Below are positions 28,063 through 37,419 of a stretch of 64,000 nt of DNA, in pieces. A program made the position numbers and the translations under genes. How positions within the stretch are numbered: position 1 is the stretch's first letter; every line of letters starts with the position of its first letter. The notes beneath the pieces were generated by a model that searched no databases, was not told the origin of the DNA, and saw nothing but the letters and a program-made list of their open reading frames with translations. Source of the DNA: Saprospiraceae bacterium (GTDB lineage: Bacteria > Bacteroidota > Bacteroidia > Chitinophagales > Saprospiraceae); contig JALHOZ010000010.1 of the NCBI GenBank assembly GCA_022842725.1, forward strand, positions 1 to 64,000, read 5' to 3'.

Positions 28063-28121
28063 GTTTGTTATTTATGTAATGGTCGGTAATACAACCCTAA
28101 TGTTATAAGATTTGTTACGTT

Positions 28122-29987
28122 TTACCTTCCCAAATGTACCAAAAGGATAGAAATATCTGACGGTGAAACCCCGCTGATTCTGCTTGCCTGCCCTATCGTT
28201 CTGGGTCGGACTTTATTTAATTTTTCTCTGGCCTCAATCGAAAGAGACGTCATGTTGGCATAATTGAGGTCATCAAAAAGGCGTACAGCCTCCAGTCTTT
28301 CCATTTTGTCGACCATTTCCTGTTCTTTGCGGATATAACCGTCATACTTGATGGCGATTTCCGCACTCATGACAGACTCCTGTTCGAGGGTGTCAAAAAG
28401 AACATCCAGTTCTCCGATGGTTTGCCTTATTTCGTCCAAAGTGACATTCGGTCGGGTTATGACAGAACGTAGTTTGACCCTTTGTTTCAAAGGGGAAGAA
28501 TCTTTGGACTCCAAAAAACCATTGATCAATTCCGGATCCACGCTGTAGGAATCAAATATTTTTTCTGCCTGAACGATATCTTCTTTTTTCTTTTCTACCA
28601 AAGACATTCTCTCTTCCAATCCTTTCATTCCCAATTCGTGTACCAAAGGTGTCAACCGCAGATCCGCATTGTCCTGTCTAAGCAATATCCGGTATTCTGC
28701 CCTGGATGTAAACATCCGGTAAGGCTCGTTGGTGCCCTTGTTGACCAAATCATCGATGAGAACACCGATATAAGCTTCTGATCTTTTCAGAATAAAAGGT
28801 TCTTTGTCAGAAATGGCCAGATGGGCGTTGATACCTGCCATTAATCCCTGGCATGCTGCCTCTTCATATCCCGTGGTTCCGTTGATCTGACCTGCAAAAA
28901 ACAAATTTTTTACCTGTTTGGTCTCCAGATTCATATTGAGTTGGACCGGTGGAAAATAATCGTATTCAATGGCGTATCCCGGACGGAACATTTTCATGTT
29001 TTCAAAACCCGGCACTTGTCTCAGGGCTTTGTATTGAACATCTTCCGGCAAAGACGAAGAAAATCCGTTGACATAAATTTCGCAGGTATTCCAACCTTCA
29101 GGCTCAACAAATAGCTGATGTCTTTCCTTGTCGGCAAAACGATTGATTTTATCTTCGATCGACGGACAGTACCTCGGACCGAGACCCTGGATTCTGCCGT
29201 TAAACATGGGTGATTTTTCAAAACCTTCTTTCAGGGTTTCATGGACTTTGTCACTGGTGTAGGTAATATGACAAGGAAGTTGTTTTTCAGGCAGTTTGGT
29301 CTGTGTATATGAAAACCTTTGAATGTTTTCATCTCCCGGCTGCAACTCCATTTTGGAATAATCCAGAGAACGACCGTCAATACGCGGTGGAGTACCTGTT
29401 TTCATTCTGCCGGACTCAAAACCCAAGGTAAGCAATTGTTCCGTTATTCCTGTAGCTGCTTTTTCTCCGGCTCTTCCACCGCCGAATTGTTTTTCACCAA
29501 TGTGGATGATTCCATTCAGGAAAGTTCCGTTGGTCAGGACCACAGCATCGGATTCTATTTCCAGACCGAGTGACGTAAAAATCCCTTTACAAACCCCATT
29601 TTTGACGATGAGCCCCGGCACGGATTCCTGCCAGAAATCAATATTGGGATGTTCCTCAAGTTTTTGCCGCCACATCGAGGCAAACAACATTCGGTCATTT
29701 TGGGTACGCGGGCTCCACATGGCAGGTCCTTTGGACAGATTGAGCATCCGAAACTGAACCATCGATTCATCAGAAACAATACCGGAATATCCACCTAAAG
29801 CGTCTACTTCCCGGACGATCTGACCTTTGGCAACGCCACCCATGGCAGGATTGCACGACATCTGGGCAATGGTATTCATATTCATGGTGACCAACAAAAC
29901 TTTGGACCCCATATTGGCTGCAGCAACGGCAGCTTCACAACCGGCATGACCGGCACCTACTACAATGACATGATACTTTGGAAACAT
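28122..29987 (-). CDS. mnmG: tRNA uridine-5-carboxymethylaminomethyl modification enzyme MnmG
   Basis: The protein has 621 residues from the ATG at 29987 (MFPKYHVIVVGAGHAGCEAA). The frame opens further to 30104, but a -7 box directly before 29987 and the usual N-terminus favour the shorter form. The FAD-binding GAGHAG motif, MSCNPAMGGVAKG, and the C-terminal RPRTIGQASRISGVSP are all diagnostic. With MnmE it modifies U34 of certain tRNAs using FAD, glycine and folate. The match is complete. The gene follows a terminator after the heat-shock genes. Confidence 0.97.
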   Translation of the reverse strand: MFPKYHVIVVGAGHAGCEAAVAAANMGSKVLLVTMNMNTIAQMSCNPAMGGVAKGQIVREVDALGGYSGIVSDESMVQFRMLNLSKGPAMWSPRTQNDRMLFASMWRQKLEEHPNIDFWQESVPGLIVKNGVCKGIFTSLGLEIESDAVVLTNGTFLNGIIHIGEKQFGGGRAGEKAATGITEQLLTLGFESGRMKTGTPPRIDGRSLDYSKMELQPGDENIQRFSYTQTKLPEKQLPCHITYTSDKVHETLKEGFEKSPMFNGRIQGLGPRYCPSIEDKINRFADKERHQLFVEPEGWNTCEIYVNGFSSSLPEDVQYKALRQVPGFENMKMFRPGYAIEYDYFPPVQLNMNLETKQVKNLFFAGQINGTTGYEEAACQGLMAGINAHLAISDKEPFILKRSEAYIGVLIDDLVNKGTNEPYRMFTSRAEYRILLRQDNADLRLTPLVHELGMKGLEERMSLVEKKKEDIVQAEKIFDSYSVDPELINGFLESKDSSPLKQRVKLRSVITRPNVTLDEIRQTIGELDVLFDTLEQESVMSAEIAIKYDGYIRKEQEMVDKMERLEAVRLFDDLNYANMTSLSIEAREKLNKVRPRTIGQASRISGVSPSDISILLVHLGR

Positions 29988-29991
29988 GACG

Positions 29992-29999
29992 CAAAGGTA
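29992..29999 (-). promoter_or_regulatory. -7 box directly before mnmG
   Basis: The minus strand reads TACCTTTG, then four bases (CGTC), then the mnmG ATG. If the box works as a -7 element, transcription starts at or within a base or two of the start codon, giving a leaderless or nearly leaderless mRNA. Confidence 0.45.
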
Positions 30000-30054
30000 A
30001 TATAAATGCAATAAAATTGCTGTAAATGGATTGTTAAAAACAAAACCTGAAAAA

Positions 30055-30090
30055 CAAAAATCCCCTCGCCTGATTTCCAGACAAGGGGAC
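30055..30090 (-). terminator. Rho-independent terminator after the heat-shock genes
   Basis: On the minus strand TCCCCTTGTCTG pairs with CAGGCGAGGGGA over 12 bp (two G-T pairs) around a five-base GAAAT loop. A T-rich tail follows. It lies 39 bases after the stop of the second small heat-shock gene. Confidence 0.92.
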
Positions 30091-30128
30091 CTCCCTAAAA
30101 CCAAAATCTAAAAACTCGTACTACCTTA

Positions 30129-30569
30129 TCATTTAATTTCGATTGTTTTGGCAGGCTGCAATTTTGCTTCTTCTTTTTTTGCTATGTGCAGGTGCAAAAC
30201 ACCTTTATCGTATTGTGCATCAATTTTGTTGAAGTCTGCTGTTTCCGGAAGGGTAAAACTTCTTGAAAACTTCTCAAAATGAAATTCCTTTCTGGCATAT
30301 TTACCTTCGGTTTTTTCGCCTTCGGTCTTTTTTTCAGCTGATATGACCAACTGATTGTTTTCCAGCTGAACATTAAAATCGGATTTGTCAAAGCCCGGGG
30401 CCGCCATTTCCAGCATATATTGTTCGTCTGTCTCGCGGATATTGACCGCAGGTACCGTATGGGTATTATCAAAACCTACGAAGTCACCTAAACTCCGGTT
30501 GAAAATTTCGTCCAAAACATTTGAAAACGTTTTTACCGGAAAATCTGAATGCATTCTTAACTTGTTCAT
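30129..30569 (-). CDS. Small heat-shock protein, Hsp20/alpha-crystallin family (second copy)
   Basis: This 146-residue protein carries an alpha-crystallin domain from about 42 to 140 (PAVNIRETDEQYMLEMAAPGF, LVISAEKK, FTLPETADFNKIDAQYDKGVLHLHI) and an IEIK tail with the I-x-I-type end motif. It is an ATP-independent holdase that prevents aggregation of unfolded proteins. It lies 33 bases after another Hsp20 gene on the same strand and ends before a strong terminator, so the pair forms a two-gene heat-shock operon. Confidence 0.95.
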   Translation of the reverse strand: MNKLRMHSDFPVKTFSNVLDEIFNRSLGDFVGFDNTHTVPAVNIRETDEQYMLEMAAPGFDKSDFNVQLENNQLVISAEKKTEGEKTEGKYARKEFHFEKFSRSFTLPETADFNKIDAQYDKGVLHLHIAKKEEAKLQPAKTIEIK

Positions 30570-30601
30570 AATTTTTTGTTTTTTATGTGAATAATAAATG
30601 A

Positions 30602-30997
30602 TTATTTAATTTCTATTTTTGAAACAAACTTTTCCTTTTTGGGAATAAAAACAGCAAGTACTCCATTAAACATTTCGGCGTCGATAGCTTCTGTATTCAC
30701 TTCTGCCGGCAATCTGAAAGATCTTTCAAACGGTCCAAAATTCCATTCGTTTTTAACAAAAGATTGGTCCAAAACCTGTTTTTCTCCTTTGATGGTCAAT
30801 ATCTCTTTTTGCAGCGATATAGAAACTTCATCTTTCGTATATCCCGGAACACTCAGATAAATTTTCCATCCTGATTCCAATACCTCAATGTTTGAAAGAG
30901 GCATCATATTCAAATTTTGCCTGTTCATCCTGTTTTCAGGATTTTGTTTGTTACATCCTATTTTTTGCATTGGTCTTTTATACGTTACTGTGTACAT
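30602..30997 (-). CDS. Small heat-shock protein, Hsp20/alpha-crystallin family (first copy)
   Basis: This protein has 131 residues from 30997; Met10 (30970) is an alternative start. The alpha-crystallin domain covers about 35-128 (NIEVLESGWKIYLSVPGYTKDEV, LTIKGEKQ, FERSFRLPAEVNTEAIDAEMFNGVLAVFIPK) and ends in KIEIK. The N-terminal arm is shorter and more polar than in the partner gene. It has diverged well from the second copy, so the pair is an old duplication rather than a recent one. Hetero-oligomers are possible. Confidence 0.93.
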   Translation of the reverse strand: MYTVTYKRPMQKIGCNKQNPENRMNRQNLNMMPLSNIEVLESGWKIYLSVPGYTKDEVSISLQKEILTIKGEKQVLDQSFVKNEWNFGPFERSFRLPAEVNTEAIDAEMFNGVLAVFIPKKEKFVSKIEIK

Positions 30998-31204
30998 TTT
31001 GTAAAATTTTAATGGTTATTGATTTAAATTACAAATAGTATTGTACAAAATAAATACCAATGCCAAAATAATGTAAATTTGTCTTGTTTTTTGAAAATTT
31101 CATGTCATTATGGCATTTTGATATTAAATATACCAGCCATTATGTCAGTAATTATATAGTTATGCTCTTAAGTTTTGACTATCCAATGTGTTCATTCAAA
31201 CTCA

Positions 31205-31242
31205 TATAAAAAAAATGAGCGCCATAAAGACGCTCATTTTTC
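31205..31242 (-). terminator. Terminator after the M1 aminopeptidase gene
   Basis: ATGAGCG (31215-31221) pairs with CGCTCAT (31231-31237) around a nine-base loop; on the minus strand the stem is followed by a run of T. It lies 36 bases after the stop of the aminopeptidase gene. Confidence 0.85.
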
Positions 31243-31272
31243 ACCCTGAATAACCAAATTTTATTACAATTC

Positions 31273-33207
31273 TTATTCACCTTTGACAAATCGAAAGATA
31301 TCTGTTTTTTCTGGTCCGGCACATTCTATAAAGTACAAACCTTTGACCAAAACATGCGTATCTATCACCTGTCTGTTTTGGTCACAAATGCCGGAAATAA
31401 TCTCCTGACCTCCCGGAAGATAAATTTTGTATTGAATTTCCTGGTCGGTCAACCCTTTTATAAATAGTTGTTCTCCCACCGGATTGGGGTAAATACGAAT
31501 CTTTTGTTCATTGGTTCCAGCTACACTCGTCAGTAAACTTTCATCGTATTCCACATTACTTTTGGCCAAAAGCCACAATTCAGGGTCAAAAAGTACATTT
31601 TCAACCTCAAAATCCGCAGGCACTTCCACATAAGTGGTTCTTCCTGTAATTTCAATACTGATGTTTTGTGTTTGGCCGCCACCATTCAGTCGTAAAGGAA
31701 TCGGTATATCGTAATAACTGACAGACGGATGGGACGGCACCTGTTCGATCATCAGTTTTAATGTCTCAGATGTTCCTGCCCACGTAATATTATAGGTCGG
31801 ATAACCCTGCCCTTCATACCATTGTTCAAAAAAAGAAGTCAGATCAAAACCTGATATATGTTCGAGGTGTCCACGCAATTGATCGGTAGTCGCATAATCG
31901 TATTTTCTGTCCCTGAGATACCTTCTCAATCCTTCAAAAAAAGTAGCATCACCAAGCTTCCAACGGAGCATGTGCAACAAATAGGAACCTTTATTATAAG
32001 ATAATCTTCCACTAAAAATACGGTTGACGGAAGTGGGATTATCCACTTTGACAGAACCTCCGGTATTGGACGTTACGGAATTAATTTTACTTAGCTTCCA
32101 ATTGTACCAGTCATTATTAGACTGCGGAAAACGTTCTCTGCTCAAACCTTCGAGGTAGGTGGCAAAACCTTCATTCAGCCAGATGTCTTCCCACGAACCA
32201 CAGGTCACGTAGTCTCCAAACCATTGATGTGCCAGTTCGTGTGCCAGCAATCCCCAACCGTAGTTGATGACAAAACTCATGGTCTGATGTTCCATTCCAC
32301 CACCCCAACTGAATTGGGCATGACCGTATTTTTCATTTTTAAAAGGATATTCCACAAAAAGAGAGTCAAAAAAAGTTAAAACCCTGACATTGTCGGCTGT
32401 TCCCACTTTAGCTTGTGTCAAACTTTCGGGATACACATAATTTACCATAGGCATTTCATATCCATCAGCAAAGGTTACTATATCTTCATAAACTTCGTAA
32501 TTGGTTACGGCAATAGCCACCAAATAAGGGGTGATGGCGTGTCTGTGTTTCCAATGGTAGGTCTTTTTGCCATTGACAGCCTGGGATTCACTTATCAAAA
32601 CCCCATTGCTCGCTGCTCTGTAGATTTCCGGCGTGGTGACAATAACATCAATACTGTCAATCTTGTCATCCAAACCGTTTTTACAAGGCCACCAATCCTG
32701 CGCTCCGAAGGGTTCGGATAGCGTCCATAATACCGGCGTTCCGCTGTGTTCTGTCTGAATAAACGATCCAAATCCACTCGATGGCGGTACTCCTTTATAA
32801 AAGATGGACAGACTGTCTAACGAATTTTGGTCAATATCGGCGGGAAACCGGATTTCCAATCCATATTCAGCCGGCTGGTCAAAGCCCAGTTTTTGCCCAT
32901 GCCATAGGATACTGTCAATAGTCATTGCTTTTGACAAATCAAAATAAATTTCAGAAAACCCAGATTCCCGGACTTCAAAATAAGGCGTTACCACTCCGGA
33001 GATATAATATTGGGCCGGATCGATATTCCATTCAAACCGATAATATTTGAGATCATAATCCGCTGTCCGCGCATAGGAACGCATCATCGGATTAAACGAT
33101 GAAGATTTCAGATTGGCTTTACTGCAATAATGTTCTTCAAAAGGATTCTGGGCTTTGCTTTCAGAAAATAAAAACAAAACCATCAACATAAAAAAAATAC
33201 GATACAT
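31273..33207 (-). CDS. Secreted M1-family aminopeptidase with T9SS sorting domain
   Basis: This 644-residue protein has a signal peptide (MLMVLFLFSESKAQ), then the M1 N-terminal beta domain. The catalytic domain has GGGMEHQ (302-308, the exopeptidase motif, His in place of the usual Asn) and HELAHQWFGD (323-332) with the second zinc ligand Glu346 in WLNEGFATYLE. It removes N-terminal residues from peptides. The end is a T9SS type A sorting domain (YPNPVGEQLFIKG, VKGLYFIEC, FRFVKGE), so the enzyme is displayed or released outside. Because it carries a sorting domain it differs from cytosolic aminopeptidase N and probably serves peptide nutrition. Confidence 0.95.
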   Translation of the reverse strand: MYRIFFMLMVLFLFSESKAQNPFEEHYCSKANLKSSSFNPMMRSYARTADYDLKYYRFEWNIDPAQYYISGVVTPYFEVRESGFSEIYFDLSKAMTIDSILWHGQKLGFDQPAEYGLEIRFPADIDQNSLDSLSIFYKGVPPSSGFGSFIQTEHSGTPVLWTLSEPFGAQDWWPCKNGLDDKIDSIDVIVTTPEIYRAASNGVLISESQAVNGKKTYHWKHRHAITPYLVAIAVTNYEVYEDIVTFADGYEMPMVNYVYPESLTQAKVGTADNVRVLTFFDSLFVEYPFKNEKYGHAQFSWGGGMEHQTMSFVINYGWGLLAHELAHQWFGDYVTCGSWEDIWLNEGFATYLEGLSRERFPQSNNDWYNWKLSKINSVTSNTGGSVKVDNPTSVNRIFSGRLSYNKGSYLLHMLRWKLGDATFFEGLRRYLRDRKYDYATTDQLRGHLEHISGFDLTSFFEQWYEGQGYPTYNITWAGTSETLKLMIEQVPSHPSVSYYDIPIPLRLNGGGQTQNISIEITGRTTYVEVPADFEVENVLFDPELWLLAKSNVEYDESLLTSVAGTNEQKIRIYPNPVGEQLFIKGLTDQEIQYKIYLPGGQEIISGICDQNRQVIDTHVLVKGLYFIECAGPEKTDIFRFVKGE

Positions 33208-33404
33208 AATATAAATGATTTAACACATCAAAAGTACAAAAACCCCGGCATCCCAATCCATCATTAACTCCTTTCTAAACATGATCTTCATCACCACTTC
33301 TTTTGAGCAGCCGGATAACTGCAAAAAAAATCGCCCGGAACAACCGTATTCATCGGTTTATTCATCATGATGTTTTAAATTATAAATCTTTTTTGACGGT
33401 TATT

Positions 33405-33435
33405 TTGAATTTTACCGTTTCAAGGGTTAATTTTG
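33405..33435 (+). promoter_or_regulatory. sucC promoter
   Basis: TTG at 33405-33407 and TAATTTTG at 33428-33435 with a 20-base spacer fit the Bacteroidota -33/-7 consensus (TTG, TAnnTTTG). The ATG of sucC lies 50 bases downstream. Confidence 0.7.
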
Positions 33436-33484
33436 CAGCCTGAAACACATCAGCACATCATTCAAAGATACAAAAACAAAAAGC

Positions 33485-34684
33485 ATGAACTTACACGAGT
33501 ACCAGGGAAAACAATTATTGAACTCTTATGGCGTTGCAACACAGAGAGGCATCGTTGCTCAAACTGTTGAAGAAGCCATCCAGGCTTACCACAAAATGCA
33601 GGAAGACACTAAAACTGATTTTTGTGTCATCAAAGCTCAGATCCATGCTGGTGGTCGCGGTAAAGGGGGTGGCGTAAAACTGGCCAAAAACCTGACCGAA
33701 GTAAAAGAAATCGCCGGAAATATTTTAGGAATGATGTTGCGTACTCCGCAAACTCCGGGAGGAATGGAAGGTCCCGGAAAATTAGTCAGAAAAATCCTGG
33801 TTACTGAAGATTCTTATGCGCCGGATTTTGACGCATGTAAAGAATATTATGTATCTGTTCTTATGGACAGAGAACAAAAAAGAAATGTCATCATTTATTC
33901 TACCGAAGGGGGAATGGATATCGAAAAAGTCGCTGAAGAAACACCACATCTTGTTCACAAAGAGTGGATTGACCCGCACATTGGGCTTCAGGATTTTCAA
34001 AAGAGAAAAATCGCCTTCAACCTCGGTTTGTCAGGCAATGCATATAAAGATTTTATTAAGTTTATCGGCAATTTATACAGCGCTTTTGTGGGTTCTGATG
34101 CTACCCTTTTTGAAATCAACCCTTGCCTGAAAACAGGAGACGACCGAATTGTCGCGGTAGACTGCAAAGTGACCCTTGACGAAAACGGATTGTTCAGACA
34201 TCCTGACCTCGCTGCTATGCGCGACACCGACGAAGAAGATCCAACCGAAGTCGAAGCTAAATCTTTTGGCCTGAATTACGTCAATCTTGATGGTAATGTA
34301 GGTTGTATGGTAAATGGTGCCGGACTTGCTATGGCTACCATGGATATCATCAAACTTTCAGGTGGCTCCCCGGCAAACTTTTTGGATGTGGGAGGAACAG
34401 CAGATGCTGCCCGCGTAGAACAGGCTTTCCGCATCATCTTAAAAGATCCGAATGTCAAAGCCATATTGATCAATATTTTTGGTGGTATCGTTCGATGCGA
34501 CCGTGTTGCACAAGGTGTAGTTGACGCCTACAGAAACATGGGTAATATCGGTGTTCCGATCATCGTCAGGTTACAAGGTACCAATGCCGATCTGGCCAAA
34601 AAGCTCATCGATGAAAGTGGTCTGGAAGTTCATTCAGCCATCTTGCTTCAGGAAGCAGCTGATTTGGTGAAAAAGGCTTTGTAA
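33485..34684 (+). CDS. sucC: Succinate--CoA ligase (ADP/GDP-forming), beta subunit
   Basis: This 399-residue protein starts MNLHEYQGKQLLNSYGV, the standard SucC N-terminus. The ATP-grasp region includes AQIHAGGRGKGGGVKLA (51-67). The C-terminal half has NGAGLAMATMDII, GGSPANFLDVGGTA and NIFGGIVRCD, all diagnostic. With SucD (not in the window) it makes ATP or GTP in the TCA cycle. The gene is 12 bases before xseA; translation of the next gene may be coupled. Confidence 0.97.
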   Translation: MNLHEYQGKQLLNSYGVATQRGIVAQTVEEAIQAYHKMQEDTKTDFCVIKAQIHAGGRGKGGGVKLAKNLTEVKEIAGNILGMMLRTPQTPGGMEGPGKLVRKILVTEDSYAPDFDACKEYYVSVLMDREQKRNVIIYSTEGGMDIEKVAEETPHLVHKEWIDPHIGLQDFQKRKIAFNLGLSGNAYKDFIKFIGNLYSAFVGSDATLFEINPCLKTGDDRIVAVDCKVTLDENGLFRHPDLAAMRDTDEEDPTEVEAKSFGLNYVNLDGNVGCMVNGAGLAMATMDIIKLSGGSPANFLDVGGTADAARVEQAFRIILKDPNVKAILINIFGGIVRCDRVAQGVVDAYRNMGNIGVPIIVRLQGTNADLAKKLIDESGLEVHSAILLQEAADLVKKAL

Positions 34685-34695
34685 AGCCCTTCACC

Positions 34696-35958
34696 ATGGT
34701 ATCTTACACCCTTTTCGAACTCAATGAATACATCAAAAGGGTCATTGCATTAAATTTTCAGGAGCCCGTCTGGATTGAATGTGAATTATCACAAGTCAAA
34801 GAATCCAGGGGAAATTATTATCTGGAATTTGTTCAGAAAAAAGAAGATACTGACGAAATTATCGCTCAGTCATCAGGTTATATCTGGTTCAAATCCGTAT
34901 TGTTTCTCAAAAAAAAGTTGGGTGATCTCTTTAACGCTTTGCTCAAAGACGGTACCGCCGTCAAAATCAAAGTGAACATAGAATATCACGAACGGTATGG
35001 TCTGAAGCTCAATGTAGAAGATATTGATCCGACTTTTACAGTTGGTCAATTGGAAATGTTGCGTCAAAAAATTATTCAGAAACTGAAAGAAGAAGGCAAA
35101 ACGGACAAAAACAAAGAAACGTTTTTTCCTTCTGTCGTGCAGAAAGTAGCCGTAATCTCCTCTGAAAATGCAGCGGGTTATATAGATTTTGTCCAACAAT
35201 TGGCCCAAAACAGTTATGGTTATGACTTCCGTCACACCTTGTTTCCGGCAGCACTTCAGGGAAGCAATACAGAACGGGAAGTGGTAGCAGCCCTTGAAAA
35301 TATTTTTTTACAAAAAGAAAAATTTGATGTCATAGTAATTATCCGTGGCGGCGGCTCCAAACTCGACCTGGCAGCTTTTGACAATTACAATATTGCCTCT
35401 ACCATAGCGAGGTCTCCCCTACCTGTCATTTCAGGCATCGGCCACGAAATTGATCTTTCTGTGACGGATATTGTATCGTATTATCATGCCAAAACACCTA
35501 CAGCGGTGGCGGCATATCTCATTGAACACAATGTTGATTTTGAAGGAGCCGTTCTCGAAAAAAGCGGATATATCTGGCAATATTCACAAAATATCATCAA
35601 AAGCCACCAATTGTTGCTAAAACAATATGTCACCAATATCTCCGTTTTACCCGGAGAAATCATCCACCGGGAAAGGCTCAGCTTAAGCCACATCACAGAA
35701 AGATTGGTTTGGATGGTGGAACAAAAAATTCAAAAACAAAAAGATGATCTGGCTTTCGCCGAAAAACAACTCACCCTTTCTGACCCCAAACACATTCTCA
35801 CCAAAGGATATGTGATGGTGACCTCGGGAGTACAACCGGTGACCTCTGCCAAAAACATTAAAGAAGGACAAATATATACCCTGACTTTTTCTGATGGAAA
35901 AGTAGATATCAAAAAAACAGAAGATGGCAAAAAACAAAAGTTACGAACTGACCTATGA
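34696..35958 (+). CDS. xseA: Exodeoxyribonuclease VII large subunit
   Basis: This 420-residue protein has an N-terminal OB-fold (FELNEYIKRVIALNF, QEPVWIECELSQVKESRGNYY). The catalytic region includes VIVIIRGGGSKLDLAAFDNY (about 210-229) and PVISGIGHEIDLSVTDIV, followed by a long coiled-coil helix and a C-terminal KGYVMVTS. With XseB it degrades single-stranded DNA in both directions. Its 3' end overlaps xseB by 35 bases in another frame, an unusually long overlap that keeps the subunits translationally linked. Confidence 0.97.
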   Translation: MVSYTLFELNEYIKRVIALNFQEPVWIECELSQVKESRGNYYLEFVQKKEDTDEIIAQSSGYIWFKSVLFLKKKLGDLFNALLKDGTAVKIKVNIEYHERYGLKLNVEDIDPTFTVGQLEMLRQKIIQKLKEEGKTDKNKETFFPSVVQKVAVISSENAAGYIDFVQQLAQNSYGYDFRHTLFPAALQGSNTEREVVAALENIFLQKEKFDVIVIIRGGGSKLDLAAFDNYNIASTIARSPLPVISGIGHEIDLSVTDIVSYYHAKTPTAVAAYLIEHNVDFEGAVLEKSGYIWQYSQNIIKSHQLLLKQYVTNISVLPGEIIHRERLSLSHITERLVWMVEQKIQKQKDDLAFAEKQLTLSDPKHILTKGYVMVTSGVQPVTSAKNIKEGQIYTLTFSDGKVDIKKTEDGKKQKLRTDL

Positions 35959-36133
35959 CACCGCTCTGCAGGAACTGAACCACATCCTGGAAAGTCTGCA
36001 AAGCGGCAAAACCGGATTGGATCAACTTGCCGAACAATTGGCCCGTGCCAAAGAATTGACGACATTTTGTAAAACCAGGCTCCGGGATATCGAACATGAT
36101 GTAGAAAAGTTTAAAAAATCTCTTGAATCCTGA
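35924..36133 (+). CDS. xseB: Exodeoxyribonuclease VII small subunit
   Basis: This 69-residue protein has the usual XseB helical pattern: YDTALQELNHILESLQSGKTGLDQL, then KELTTFCKTRLRDIEHDVEKF. It forms the stalk that recruits the large subunit. The ATG at 35924 lies 35 bases inside the end of xseA. It is followed after five bases by deoB. Confidence 0.93.
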   Translation: MAKNKSYELTYDTALQELNHILESLQSGKTGLDQLAEQLARAKELTTFCKTRLRDIEHDVEKFKKSLES

Positions 36134-36138
36134 ATCTC

Positions 36139-37314
36139 ATGGTTAAAAGAGTCATCCTGATTGTATTGGATAGTGTAGGCATCGGTTACCTGCCCGATGC
36201 ACATATGTATGGTGATGAGGGCAGCCACACTTTAGGTCATATATTTCAAAAAAAACCGGAATTACACATTCCTCATCTTAGAAAACTCGGGCTTGCTAAT
36301 ATAAATAACAGTTCTCTTGGACCTCTGGAATCCCACCCAACCGCAAGTTTTGGCCGTGCTGCCGAAAAATCTGCTGGCAAAGACACCACGACCGGACATT
36401 GGGAGATCGCAGGTTCGGTTTTGGAACGCCCCTTCCCTACTTATCATGAAGGATTTCCTCAATCATTTATTTCGGCTTTCGAACAAAAAATTGGCACCAA
36501 AACCCTGGGCAACTATGCGGCTTCAGGAACAGAAATCATTCAGACTTTGGGTGACGAACATGTAAAAACCGGATTCCCTATAGTATACACGTCTGCTGAC
36601 AGCGTTTTTCAGATAGCCATTCATGAAGACGTTATGGATATCGAAAAACAATACGAAATCAACCGGATTGCCCGCGAAATGCTGACCGGTGATATGGCAG
36701 TGGGAAGGGTCATCGCACGACCTTTTACAGGAACCTCCGGAAATTATACCCGAACTTCCAATCGAAAGGATTTTGCACTACAACCTCCGGACAATGTATT
36801 GACAGCCATTCAAGATCAACATGGCGAAGTTTTGGGCGTAGGTAAAATTTATGATATTTTTGCCGGCAAAGGCATCAGCCGATCCTTCAAGACCAAAAAC
36901 AATGGCGAAGGAATCGACAGGACCCTTGACCTGATCAAAAGCGGTGAAGGCAGTCTGATATTTACTAACCTTGTGGATTTTGATATGATGTACGGCCACC
37001 GGAGAGATGTGGATGGTTACGCCCGATGCCTCGAAGATTTTGATGTGGCGTTGCCAAACATTTTATCTTCCTTTAGGGAAGATGATGTGCTCATCATCAC
37101 GGCAGACCATGGCAATGACCCTACCTGGACGGGAACAGATCATACGAGAGAATATATCCCTGTACTTTGTTACGGGCAAACCATCAAACCGGGAATGGAT
37201 TTCGGCACAAGGACCTGTTTTGCAGACATTGCAGTAACTGTAGCTGATGCTTTGGGAGTAACTTTTGTTTGTGAAGGTGCTGAAAGTTTTTATCCGGCCA
37301 TTCGCAAATCCTAA
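36139..37314 (+). CDS. deoB: Phosphopentomutase
   Basis: This 391-residue protein of the alkaline-phosphatase superfamily has the nucleophile region IVLDSVGIGYLPDA at the N-terminus, KDTTTGHWEIAG, and the metal site ITADHGNDPTWTGTDHTREYIP near the C-terminus. It interconverts ribose-1-phosphate and ribose-5-phosphate in nucleoside salvage. It ends the sucC-xseA-xseB-deoB run of closely packed genes, all on the plus strand, which are probably one transcript. Confidence 0.97.
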   Translation: MVKRVILIVLDSVGIGYLPDAHMYGDEGSHTLGHIFQKKPELHIPHLRKLGLANINNSSLGPLESHPTASFGRAAEKSAGKDTTTGHWEIAGSVLERPFPTYHEGFPQSFISAFEQKIGTKTLGNYAASGTEIIQTLGDEHVKTGFPIVYTSADSVFQIAIHEDVMDIEKQYEINRIAREMLTGDMAVGRVIARPFTGTSGNYTRTSNRKDFALQPPDNVLTAIQDQHGEVLGVGKIYDIFAGKGISRSFKTKNNGEGIDRTLDLIKSGEGSLIFTNLVDFDMMYGHRRDVDGYARCLEDFDVALPNILSSFREDDVLIITADHGNDPTWTGTDHTREYIPVLCYGQTIKPGMDFGTRTCFADIAVTVADALGVTFVCEGAESFYPAIRKS

Positions 37315-37355
37315 GCTTTTAAAACAACGCCTTGTTTGGATAAGATTTGAAAAAC

Positions 37356-37406
37356 TATCTTTGTACCATATTTTGCCTATGATTTTTTTGAAAAAAACTA
37401 TCTTTG
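37356..37406 (+). promoter_or_regulatory. Two tandem -7 boxes before tRNA-Arg
   Basis: The identical octamer TATCTTTG occurs at 37356-37363 and at 37399-37406, each preceded by TTTGAAAAA. The second copy is 14 bases before the tRNA; a TTG at 37373-37375 is a possible -33 for it. The whole 20-base neighbourhood of the two boxes is duplicated. Confidence 0.6.
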
Positions 37407-37419
37407 CACCCAATATCCA

